A stretch of 33,852 nt of DNA, taken from positions 1 through 33,852 of the IMG/VR virus record IMGVR_UViG_3300031758_000292, one strand, 5' to 3'. Shown here piece by piece: positions 25,139 through 31,692 of the stretch (position 1 is its first letter; every line of letters starts with the position of its first letter). Under the pieces are notes generated by a model that saw only the letters and a program-made list of their open reading frames with translations, searched no databases and was not told the origin of the DNA. The DNA is from a virus. A program made the translations under genes and the position numbers.

Positions 25139-26347
25139 TTATCCTACATATATTTTAAGTGGAACTTTTCTCAACATTTCTTGCTGATGAGTTGATTCAT
25201 GTGCTTTATTTTCCATCACATTTTTTCTACTCAATTCTTCCAAATTTTCTCTTAATTGATTTATCAACATATCCTTCTCCACTTGTGCTTCAGCTCTTAA
25301 TGCAGCACCATCCAATGATACTTCACCATCAGGTATCGGAACATTTGAGTATTTCTCTCTAATTGCTCCTAATAATTCTTTTGAAAGTGCCAATGTGTAT
25401 TTTCTAATCCATTGTTTACCAACATCATTTATATTTGAGTATTGAATAAAATCATATGGAACATCGGAATAATCGGAAAGAGAATCTGCTTGAACGGTTT
25501 GTGAATCATGTTCAAACTCATCTCTACTCATATATTCAAAATATATTCTACTAACCGTTCCTTCGGTTGGTATTGGGAATATTTCTAATTTATTATCTAC
25601 AATGTTAAAGGTATGTGCGGATTTACGAATGTGGTCATTAAACTCAATTTGTTGCATTCTCAATACATCCTCATATATTGGCATCATTAAGAATTGTGCA
25701 GCAGGTGAGAAATTACCAAACCCTAATTCACTAATTAAGTTTAGAGTACCTTGTGCACCAACTGAATATGGGTCAAAGAAACGTGCAATAGCAGGGGTTG
25801 CTTCGTGATACATTCTAGTTACATCAATTGTAGAGCTTCCTGAAAATAATGTTGTAAATGATGCCGATGTTTCCACATCAATAGATGCACTCATTATATT
25901 GTATTTCTGTTGTCCAGGAGTTAAATTGATATATGCTTTCTTAATAGATGTATGCCCCCCAACTCCTGCCAATGTACCATATTGTTGGGACATACGAACT
26001 GCAGTTGGAAGAAACGAACCTTCGACAAGTGTTTGTGAATAGTTTGCAACTTTACCTTTCGGTTGTCCTTTTAGAATATCAAGGTTATTACGAAGATTGA
26101 ATTGATTTATTTGTGCAGAATACTCTGAAGTTGCTTCTTCAAAACACGCCCAAATTTGTTGGTTATCCAATTCTATGTTTATAACTGGATACCCCAATCG
26201 TTTTGCAACCCATACGGCTGTTTTAGGTGCATCAGTTCTAAATTCTGAATCTGAATCATATAATCCAAACGGAGTTGCTTCTGCCGATGCCGATGCCGAT
26301 AAAAATGCTGCTGCCGTTGAACCCGACCAATATGTGTTTATAGACAT
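25139..26347 (-). CDS. Neck/head-completion protein, possibly gp13-like (402 aa)
   Basis: The N-terminus has TPFGLYDSDSEFRTDAPKTA, then VWVAKRLGYPVINIELDNQQ and IWACFEEATSEYSAQINQFN. This combination is familiar to me from neck-region proteins of marine T4-like phages. Further on are INLTPGQQKYNI, ATPAIARFFDPYS, EDVLRMQQIEFN and KLEIFPIPTEGTVSRIYFEY. The C-terminal 50 residues are charged and helical (AEAQVEKDMLINQLRENLEE). It lies just upstream of the gp14- and gp15-like genes, which supports gp13. Whether it corresponds to T4 gp13 by descent I cannot confirm. It is the first gene of the tail-completion transcript and has the ATATTTATA element 24 bases before its ATG. Confidence 0.6.
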   Translation of the reverse strand: MSINTYWSGSTAAAFLSASASAEATPFGLYDSDSEFRTDAPKTAVWVAKRLGYPVINIELDNQQIWACFEEATSEYSAQINQFNLRNNLDILKGQPKGKVANYSQTLVEGSFLPTAVRMSQQYGTLAGVGGHTSIKKAYINLTPGQQKYNIMSASIDVETSASFTTLFSGSSTIDVTRMYHEATPAIARFFDPYSVGAQGTLNLISELGFGNFSPAAQFLMMPIYEDVLRMQQIEFNDHIRKSAHTFNIVDNKLEIFPIPTEGTVSRIYFEYMSRDEFEHDSQTVQADSLSDYSDVPYDFIQYSNINDVGKQWIRKYTLALSKELLGAIREKYSNVPIPDGEVSLDGAALRAEAQVEKDMLINQLRENLEELSRKNVMENKAHESTHQQEMLRKVPLKIYVG

Positions 26348-26356
26348 AATTCTTAA

Positions 26357-26376
26357 TTATAGTTTTACGACTATAA
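26357..26376 (-). other. Inverted repeat in the 5' leader of the neck operon
   Basis: TTATAGT and ACTATAA arms separated by about 6 bases lie between the ATATTTATA element and the start codon of the 402-aa protein. No T run follows, so it is not a terminator; it may form a 5' hairpin. Confidence 0.35.
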
Positions 26377-26381
26377 ATATA
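26372..26381 (-). promoter_or_regulatory. TATATTTATA element upstream of the neck operon
   Basis: Lies 24 bases before the ATG of the 402-aa neck protein. Confidence 0.5.
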
Positions 26382-26399
26382 AGAATAAAAAAAGAAGTG

Positions 26400-27083
26400 T
26401 TATGCTATTTGTGTAATTGTTGCAATAACGGATGGTGTACCTGGAATTGATGGTGTTCCTGCATCCGTATGTAAGATTCCACCATTATCATTACATGTCC
26501 ATTTTATCTCCAAATAATCATTATCATTTAAATCTGATAGGAAATTCCAAGCAGCAGGTACTTTACCCAATTGTGCCGATTGTGCTTTTGCAACATCAAC
26601 GTGTGTGTTTGAATTTGGTATTGAATTACCATTTTTTGCAAACCAAATGTTGAATACTATATTAGTATTTACAGTATTTTCTAATTGTGCACTAAATTGT
26701 AAATTATAAACACCTGCATTTTCAACTTTGATTTGTGAACCACTTACAATTGAAACACCCTCACTTAAATCGGTTGTGTTTAATTTCATTGATTGAATTG
26801 AACCAGATGAACCACTTTGAGAAGTCATATCATAAAACTGACCATAGTTATATTGTTTGTGGCCATTATAATATAATGAACCACTAATTTGTAAACTACC
26901 TGTAATTGTTTGTGTTCCTATTAAGTCATTGGAGCCAGTTGTTGCCAATTGTCCTGCGGAAATATACCCCAAATATCCGTCTTCTTGCTTTACTACAAAT
27001 TCATCGGATTGTTCTAATGTATATACTTTTGTATATTCTTTTGCGGTTTCTTGTCTATGATATTGTTTTTCTGGATACCCCAT
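26400..27083 (-). CDS. Head decoration or head-fibre protein with C1q/TNF-like jelly roll (227 aa)
   Basis: I start it at the ATG at 27081-27083 (MGYPEKQYHRQETAKEY), because the open frame above runs into the terminator and motif and the MGYPEK start matches MAYPEQ of the next gene upstream. Residues 1-50 contain the QEDGYLGYISAGQL block shared with that neighbour. Residues 60-75 hold an ITGSLQISGSLYYNG fibre-type strand. Residues about 78-227 (IKVENAGVYNLQFSAQLENT, then NIVFNIWFAKNGNSIP, later PSVIATITQIA) have the pattern of C1q/TNF-like trimeric jelly rolls found in phage structural proteins. Its place two genes after the major capsid protein suggests a capsid surface fibre. Confidence 0.75.
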   Translation of the reverse strand: MGYPEKQYHRQETAKEYTKVYTLEQSDEFVVKQEDGYLGYISAGQLATTGSNDLIGTQTITGSLQISGSLYYNGHKQYNYGQFYDMTSQSGSSGSIQSMKLNTTDLSEGVSIVSGSQIKVENAGVYNLQFSAQLENTVNTNIVFNIWFAKNGNSIPNSNTHVDVAKAQSAQLGKVPAAWNFLSDLNDNDYLEIKWTCNDNGGILHTDAGTPSIPGTPSVIATITQIA

Positions 27084-27097
27084 TATATGATGTTTTA

Positions 27098-27107
27098 TAT
27101 AAATATA
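27098..27107 (-). promoter_or_regulatory. TATATTTATA element upstream of the jelly-roll head protein
   Basis: Lies directly after a terminator T run and 14 bases before the chosen start codon; it helps to exclude the longer open frame. Confidence 0.5.
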
Positions 27108-27142
27108 AAAAAAAAGAGATAACATTTCTATTATCTCTTTTT
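27106..27142 (-). terminator. Intrinsic terminator after the 114-aa gene
   Basis: A 12-bp A/T-rich stem (27111-27122 with 27131-27142) is followed by a run of T on the minus strand. Confidence 0.82.
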
Positions 27143-27160
27143 AATAAATTTAATTATACT

Positions 27161-27505
27161 TTATGATAATCTTACTTTAACCGCTCCTTGTGAGTGATAC
27201 ATTTGCCCAACCGCAACACCTGCCGCAGATGCCGATGCATCGTTCCAAGCCGCCGATGCTGAACCTGTGATATATGCAAATGATGTGTTTGCCATTTTAG
27301 TTGCAACACTACCACTTAAATTAGTAATATCGGTATCAGTTGCTAAACCTGCACCATCTAATGTTGTTTGTAAGTTGGATGCAGAGATATATCCCCAATT
27401 ACCATCTTGATTTTTTGCTAATAAAGTTGTTCCTGTTACACTTTGATATTCAGGAAAGTCCATTGCTGCTCCAAATACGGAGTATTTTTGTTCGGGATAT
27501 GCCAT
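27161..27505 (-). CDS. Small head-associated protein (114 aa) sharing its N-terminus with the jelly-roll protein
   Basis: It opens MAYPEQKYSVFGAAMDFPEY and contains KNQDGNWGYISASNLQTTLD (residues about 31-50), which aligns with QEDGYLGYISAGQL of the next gene. The rest is Ala-rich (SASAAWNDASASAAGVAVGQ) and ends with a short strand. It has no jelly-roll domain. It comes first after the major capsid gene's terminator, with its own ATATTTATA element 35 bases before the ATG and a terminator behind it, so it seems to be a one-gene unit. The position is typical of small capsid decoration proteins, but no direct evidence shows this. Confidence 0.65.
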   Translation of the reverse strand: MAYPEQKYSVFGAAMDFPEYQSVTGTTLLAKNQDGNWGYISASNLQTTLDGAGLATDTDITNLSGSVATKMANTSFAYITGSASAAWNDASASAAGVAVGQMYHSQGAVKVRLS

Positions 27506-27540
27506 TTTTAATTTGTTTTTAGTTATTGTTAAATTACTAA

Positions 27541-27550
27541 TATAAATATA
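27541..27550 (-). promoter_or_regulatory. TATATTTATA element upstream of the 114-aa head protein
   Basis: Lies right after the T run of the gp23 terminator and 35 bases before the next start codon. Confidence 0.5.
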
Positions 27551-27579
27551 AAAAAAAGAGGGAACATTACTGCTCCCTC
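27550..27579 (-). terminator. Intrinsic terminator after major capsid gene gp23
   Basis: A 9-bp stem with one G-U pair (27558-27566 with 27571-27579, 4-nt loop) is followed by TTTTTTT on the minus strand. Confidence 0.9.
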
Positions 27580-27603
27580 AATTTTTATTTAAAACTCTAA
27601 ATA

Positions 27604-29217
27604 TTAAAGAGTTTCTAAACCATCTACGAGAATCTTACCGTAGAATTCTGGTCTTACGATTTTCTTTGCGTAACGAGTCATAACACCTCTACGTGGAGTA
27701 AAGTTGGTTGGGTCGTACACTAAAGGAGTCATAATCAATGGTACATAAGGTGCGTAAACTGCTCCAGTCTCGAAGAAGTTAGAACCTTTGAAACCTAACA
27801 AGATTACGTTTTCAGTCATGTAAGGGTTTTTGTAAACATCGTATCTGTTAGAGATTGAACCGATGTTAGTTACACCTGCTGCGAAAGTCAACGCATCTTT
27901 ACCAGGGTTTGCAGAGAATCCGTTCATTGATTCCAAAATTGTAGCTACGTTTGGAGAAACAACCAAGAAGTTTGCTCCACCACGCATAGTCAATTGGTGA
28001 ATTTTGTTAGATACTTTCTGCAATTTGATACCCAAAGTTTGGAACCAAGTATTCTTTTGGTAAGCCGAAGCAGCTGCTGCGTTAGAATCAATAGCGAATC
28101 CAGCACCAGTCCACTCATATCCTACTTTAGATGACCAGTATTCAGTTGTGAATGCGTTCTGCTGCAACATCTCAAGGATTTCCAAATCAATCTCCAAAGA
28201 GATGTATTCAGATAACATTTGAGTCAATTCAGCTTCTGCATCTACAGAGTGATATGCGTTCAAATCTTGCGCCAATTCAGGAGTCCAAATTGCCTTCAAC
28301 TTACGTGTTTTAGCAACGATAGGCTCTGATTTCAATTCCAATTCAATTTCTGGAATTGCCAAATCTGTTCCTCTATCTTCGAAATCACCACGAGAAATAT
28401 CAGTAGGTTGTACGTGATATGCCAATGATACACCAACAGTTGTAAGGTTAGATAAACCAGTTACAGATGCAACGAATTCAACATTTGAACCATTTTTAGT
28501 TGTGTATTGTGGATAGTATCCTGTTACAGAACCTGTTAATAAAGTTGGTTCGAAAGCTCTAACACCATTGAAATCAGCATCAGCTGGTAAAGCTACAACG
28601 ATTTTCTTCAATGTGTTACCTGCGAATGATGCAGAAACTGAACCAGAAGATAAATCATAATCGATATCAGCTAAAGATGCAGATGCAAAAGTAGCAGTGA
28701 TAGCAGCAGTAGCGTTGTTGATTGTATAACCAAAACGTCCTGCACCATAAAGACCTCCTTCTGGAGATTGAGTTGAACCTAGTTTGTTACCAGCTGGAGA
28801 TAAAGAATCTTTACCGAAAGTACCACTGTTACCAAACAAAGATGAACCTGTGAAATTTGGATTACCCGCTGGGTTAGTACCATATTTGAAGTCCATGTAG
28901 AAAATAAGACCTGATGGTAAGTTCATTGGTTGAACTGAAACGAATTCTTTCGCTGCAATAGAACCGAAGATACGTCTTACCAAAGGAAGAGCCACACCAG
29001 CCCACTCTTCAGAACCTGAAGAAGTACCAGTACGAGTTGCCTCATCCAATAATTGTTTAGCCTGGTTTTCTAACATTACTGCCATACCATGCTTTGTAGT
29101 TTCAGAACCTACTCCTTCAAGTAGACCTGTTCTTTCCCATTTGCCTTTCAAACCTCTGGTTTGCTCAAGCATCACGCTCTGTGGGTTCGCGCCGCTCATT
29201 AATTTTTTAATGTTCAT
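27604..29217 (-). CDS. 23: Major capsid protein, T4 gp23-like
   Basis: At 537 aa it is close to T4 gp23 (521 aa). Family landmarks are MAVMLENQAKQLLDEATRTG (near residue 45), WAGVALPLVRRIFGSIAAKE followed by FVSVQPMNLPSGLIFYMDFK (residues about 72-111), the ELELKSEPIVAKTRKLKAIW block (HK97-fold spine region), and NFLVVSPNVATILESMNGF near the C-terminus. It polymerises around the gp22 core into the prohead. T4 gp23 is trimmed by gp21 after a [I/L]-x-E sequence. Here MLE (Glu18) and LLE (Glu34) are candidate sites; which is used is unknown. It follows gp22 by 29 bases and ends in a strong terminator. Confidence 0.97.
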   Translation of the reverse strand: MNIKKLMSGANPQSVMLEQTRGLKGKWERTGLLEGVGSETTKHGMAVMLENQAKQLLDEATRTGTSSGSEEWAGVALPLVRRIFGSIAAKEFVSVQPMNLPSGLIFYMDFKYGTNPAGNPNFTGSSLFGNSGTFGKDSLSPAGNKLGSTQSPEGGLYGAGRFGYTINNATAAITATFASASLADIDYDLSSGSVSASFAGNTLKKIVVALPADADFNGVRAFEPTLLTGSVTGYYPQYTTKNGSNVEFVASVTGLSNLTTVGVSLAYHVQPTDISRGDFEDRGTDLAIPEIELELKSEPIVAKTRKLKAIWTPELAQDLNAYHSVDAEAELTQMLSEYISLEIDLEILEMLQQNAFTTEYWSSKVGYEWTGAGFAIDSNAAAASAYQKNTWFQTLGIKLQKVSNKIHQLTMRGGANFLVVSPNVATILESMNGFSANPGKDALTFAAGVTNIGSISNRYDVYKNPYMTENVILLGFKGSNFFETGAVYAPYVPLIMTPLVYDPTNFTPRRGVMTRYAKKIVRPEFYGKILVDGLETL

Positions 29218-29246
29218 TTTAAATGAATTTATTTGTTTTATTTAAA

Positions 29247-30500
29247 TTATTTAATAATACCTGCTAATTTCTTAAATCTGTTAGCAAAATTAGCTGATTC
29301 ATTGATTACCGCTTTAGATTGAGCAGGTTTTGTAGATTTAACTGCTTTACTAGCGATACCTTCTGAAATAGCCTTTTTAGTTAATTTGTTAGAAGATGAA
29401 GTATATTTGAAATTCTCTGCTAATGTAGAGAACACTAATTTAACCTCTCTTACTGATTTTGTTCTATCCAAAGTTTCAATCACTTTCACTTTTTGTTCGT
29501 TAGTCATGTTATGAGCTCTGAATAATTTGTTTGCAAACAATAATTTGGCGTTCAATAAGTTCACCTCATTAATAGTTTTTTGAAGAGTTCTGATAGTTCG
29601 GTACGCCTCATTCAAGTCTTTCTTTAGAGATTCTGCCTTTGGCTCTTCTTCACTTGAACCATACTCATCTTCCATTTCTCTCAAGATTTCTGCTAAATCA
29701 ACCGTATCTTCATCTTCTTCTTCACCTTCGTTAGTTACCACTACTTTAGGGTCTTCACCTTTATCAGTACCTGCTTCTGAACCATCTGCTAAATTTTCGT
29801 TAGCTGGGAAAGGGTTTTCTTCGTATTCTTCTTCTTCACCTTCCATAGCTGGCTCTTCTTCATCACCTAACTGTGCTTCTAATTCTCTGATGATAGCTTC
29901 CAATCCCATTTCGTCTTCTTCTTCACCCTCCATTGGGTCTTCTCCAAAAGAATCTTCTTCACCACCAGCCATTGCCATTGGGTCTTCTTCTTCTGTTGCT
30001 GCGAAAGGGTCACCTTCTTCTTCACCACCGAATTCATCTGCACCACCAAATTCGTCTTCACCTTCTAATTCTGCTAATCTTGCTTTTAATTCAGCAATTT
30101 CTGCATCCTTATCAGATTCTTCTTCACCACCGAAGTCGAATTCATCTTCTTCGTTAATATCTGCTACTTTTTTGTAGTCAGTACCTGCTGCCTCTGGCTT
30201 ACCACTATCTTTCTTTACACCTACTGATAAATCAGTAATTGCATCGTAAGATGGATTTGCTCCAGGGGTTTCAGGGTATCCAGCATCTGATTTAGACCCG
30301 ATACCATCTGAACTTAATTCCTCGTCTACTTGTTCTGCATCATCTTCCATTTCTGCTTCTGCTCTCATCTTTTGAGATAAGATAGATTGAAGTCGTGGAG
30401 TAAATGCCTCTTCAAGCGCAAGTTTTGCGTTTGCTAAAGCGGTTTCTTTAACGGCTTTGGCATCAGCGATTGCTTCTTTCAATAATTTTGAATTTGCCAT
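29247..30500 (-). CDS. 22: Prohead core scaffold protein, T4 gp22-like, with expanded acidic region (417 aa)
   Basis: Residues 1-45 are helical and basic (MANSKLLKEAIADAKAVKET). Residues about 50-290 are a very acidic, low-complexity region of E, D, G and P (for example GEEDSFGEDPMEGEEEDEMG). The last 120 residues carry the gp22 signature: SLKKDLNEAYRTIRTLQKTI, then NEVNLLNAKLLFANKLFRAH and QKVKVIETLDRTKSVREVKL. In T4 gp22 forms the inner core of the prohead and is degraded by gp21. LLKE near residue 9 fits the [I/L]-x-E cleavage rule. It is longer than T4 gp22 (269 aa), mostly because of the acidic part. It has a 170-base leader and is cotranscribed with gp23. Confidence 0.92.
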   Translation of the reverse strand: MANSKLLKEAIADAKAVKETALANAKLALEEAFTPRLQSILSQKMRAEAEMEDDAEQVDEELSSDGIGSKSDAGYPETPGANPSYDAITDLSVGVKKDSGKPEAAGTDYKKVADINEEDEFDFGGEEESDKDAEIAELKARLAELEGEDEFGGADEFGGEEEGDPFAATEEEDPMAMAGGEEDSFGEDPMEGEEEDEMGLEAIIRELEAQLGDEEEPAMEGEEEEYEENPFPANENLADGSEAGTDKGEDPKVVVTNEGEEEDEDTVDLAEILREMEDEYGSSEEEPKAESLKKDLNEAYRTIRTLQKTINEVNLLNAKLLFANKLFRAHNMTNEQKVKVIETLDRTKSVREVKLVFSTLAENFKYTSSSNKLTKKAISEGIASKAVKSTKPAQSKAVINESANFANRFKKLAGIIK

Positions 30501-30612
30501 TTTTGTTGTATGTTGATTGTGAAGTTATTTCTAAAAAACTCCAATAGGATTATGCTGATTGTTCGGTCACATCTTATATGAAAGAGTATTCGTTAATCAA
30601 CTGTACTTTAAT

Positions 30613-30637
30613 TAAAAAATCCTATATGAGATAGGAT
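30613..30637 (-). terminator. Intrinsic terminator after bS21
   Basis: Stem ATCCTAT (30619-30625) pairs with 30631-30637 over a 5-nt loop, followed by a T run on the minus strand. It separates the gp21-bS21 operon from gp22. Confidence 0.7.
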
Positions 30638-30644
30638 ATTCGAA

Positions 30645-30653
30645 AATAAATAT
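30645..30653 (-). promoter_or_regulatory. ATATTTATT element before the gp22 leader
   Basis: A weaker copy lying just before the terminator hairpin, 144 bases from the gp22 ATG. The arrangement repeats that at 16455-16485. Confidence 0.35.
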
Positions 30654-30670
30654 ATAAATTTTTTAGAAAA

Positions 30671-30859
30671 CTAAAGAAAACCCAAATCTTTTTGATTCTT
30701 TCTTATAGCTTTTTCTTTTTCTAATCTATTTTTAACGGATGGTTTAACAAATGTCTGCCGTTCTCTTAACTGCTCTACTTGTTTAATGTTCTGAACTTTT
30801 CTCTTATATTGTTTCAGAGCTAGTTCTATATTACCGTTTTTAATATCAATTATAATCAT
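30671..30859 (-). CDS. rpsU: Ribosomal protein bS21, phage-encoded (62 aa)
   Basis: MIIIDIKNGNIELALKQYKR, then KVQNIKQVEQLRERQTFVKP and SVKNRLEKEKAIRKNQKD follow bS21 from end to end: the 'I.V..ge.ie.AL+r+Kr+' helix, then the 'LR.RQ.F.KPS..R' segment that is characteristic of Bacteroidota bS21. Length fits (62 against roughly 60-70 aa). bS21 sits on the 30S platform by the 3' end of 16S rRNA. In Flavobacterium, bS21 together with bS6 and bS18 hides the anti-Shine-Dalgarno sequence. The gene lies 5 bases after the Dps-like gene, ends with TAG, is followed by a terminator and lacks any Shine-Dalgarno sequence. It could replace the host protein on ribosomes late in infection; that is inference. 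Confidence 0.9.
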   Translation of the reverse strand: MIIIDIKNGNIELALKQYKRKVQNIKQVEQLRERQTFVKPSVKNRLEKEKAIRKNQKDLGFL

Positions 30860-30864
30860 AATTA

Positions 30865-31236
30865 TTATTGATGATTTACTAATTTGTATTTTGTTCTATA
30901 TAACAGAGATACAACCGTATCAATATCGTTTTGTAACCAACTATCTTTTAATTTAGGATTTTGTCTTAATCTAGCTACCATATTACATAAAGTATCAAAG
31001 TATTTAATGATATTTTTAATATCATTATTTTTATCCAATGTTCCAATGCCAGATAATTGAATTAATCCTTCTTTACCCTGATATGTTTCTACTAACCCAT
31101 CAATCAATCCACCAATTGAATCATAGTAATCTCCCAATGCCAAATGAGCAGAATGAGAACCAATTCCTTTAACTCCTAAATGAAATGAGTGAGCTTGGGT
31201 TCTACTTTGTAATAATAATGATGCTAATTCTTCCAT
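30865..31236 (-). CDS. Minimal Dps-like ferritin-fold protein (123 aa)
   Basis: Residues 15-50 read AHSFHLGVKGIGSHSAHLAL, then GDYYDSIGGLIDGLVE. Aligned with E. coli Dps, HLGVKG fits HWNMRG, and the four ferroxidase ligands match at identical spacing: His19, His31, Asp46, Glu50 here for His51, His63, Asp78, Glu82 in Dps. The C-terminal half (IKYFDTLCNMVARLRQNPKL, then NDIDTVVSLLYRTKYKL) suits the last two helices. At 123 aa it lacks the N-terminal DNA-binding tail and is shorter than Dps (167 aa). Dps shells oxidise and store iron and can protect DNA. Six bases separate it from the gene upstream and five from bS21. Fold call is good; activity is unproven. Confidence 0.7.
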   Translation of the reverse strand: MEELASLLLQSRTQAHSFHLGVKGIGSHSAHLALGDYYDSIGGLIDGLVETYQGKEGLIQLSGIGTLDKNNDIKNIIKYFDTLCNMVARLRQNPKLKDSWLQNDIDTVVSLLYRTKYKLVNHQ

Positions 31237-31242
31237 TTATTT

Positions 31243-31680
31243 TTATGCTTTCCATTTCATTGCCTGCATTTTCTTACTCATGTCAGATGTTATTCCTCTT
31301 TCGGTAGCCTCATCATTCATTGCTTTGGTTGCAGTTCTTGTCAATTCCAATTCTAATTCTTGGTAATTAATATCTGGATCGTCTTTATATTGTTTTAATA
31401 TCCGTTGTGTATATGAATCGTTAACAAATGCAGTTATCCAAGCTGGTCCAATTCCAGTAGTAGAAACAATATCATTCATTCTACTAATAAACCCTCTGTT
31501 ACCATATAATTTTTTGTAAATATCTTTTAATGCTCTCTGTACTCCAACACTTCTACCATGATAATATGCATCGACATTATCGGCTAATTTACTAAAGAAC
31601 ATAGTAATAAACCCAAAGAATGCAATAGTGCCAAGTATTGCCAATAATCCTAGTTCATTCAAAGGTTCTTTTTGTGACAT
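31243..31680 (-). CDS. Small membrane-anchored protein (145 aa), paralogue of the gene right of gp21
   Basis: One membrane segment lies near the N-terminus (residues 10-28, LGLLAILGTIAFFGFITMFF). It is followed by a charged helical domain with GNRGFISRMNDIVSTTGIGP and VNDSYTQRILKQYKDD. The same order (hydrophobic segment, then KKFISDVTEYIEKNNGVN and VKSDYIQSLIKKVNND) occurs in the gene at 33196-33531 and its upstream extension, so the two are likely paralogues. T4 proheads start assembly on the inner membrane, so membrane proteins here could be head-assembly anchors; this is inference. It lies 12 bases after the 211-aa gene in the same operon. Confidence 0.7.
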   Translation of the reverse strand: MSQKEPLNELGLLAILGTIAFFGFITMFFSKLADNVDAYYHGRSVGVQRALKDIYKKLYGNRGFISRMNDIVSTTGIGPAWITAFVNDSYTQRILKQYKDDPDINYQELELELTRTATKAMNDEATERGITSDMSKKMQAMKWKA

Positions 31681-31692
31681 TATTTTTATATT

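Larger units (their letters stand above)
30501..30670 (-). other. Leader region of gp22 with terminator and two related hairpin-like repeats
   Basis: Between the bS21 stop and the gp22 start lie a weak ATATTTATT element, an intrinsic terminator, and a second partial copy of the terminator-region sequence (GAATA.TC...CATATA.GAT) at about 30575-30597. No open frame of note. Confidence 0.5.

Noticed and set aside
27084-27125. Longer start for the jelly-roll head protein (241 aa)
   Set aside because: The extra residues are encoded by the ATATTTATA element and the terminator T run; the internal MGYPEK start matches the neighbour's MAYPEQ.
1441-30653. TATAAATA on the plus strand as ordinary T4 late promoters
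   Set aside because: In that orientation they would drive transcription against all genes; no plus-strand genes exist. They are reported instead as an element read on the minus strand.
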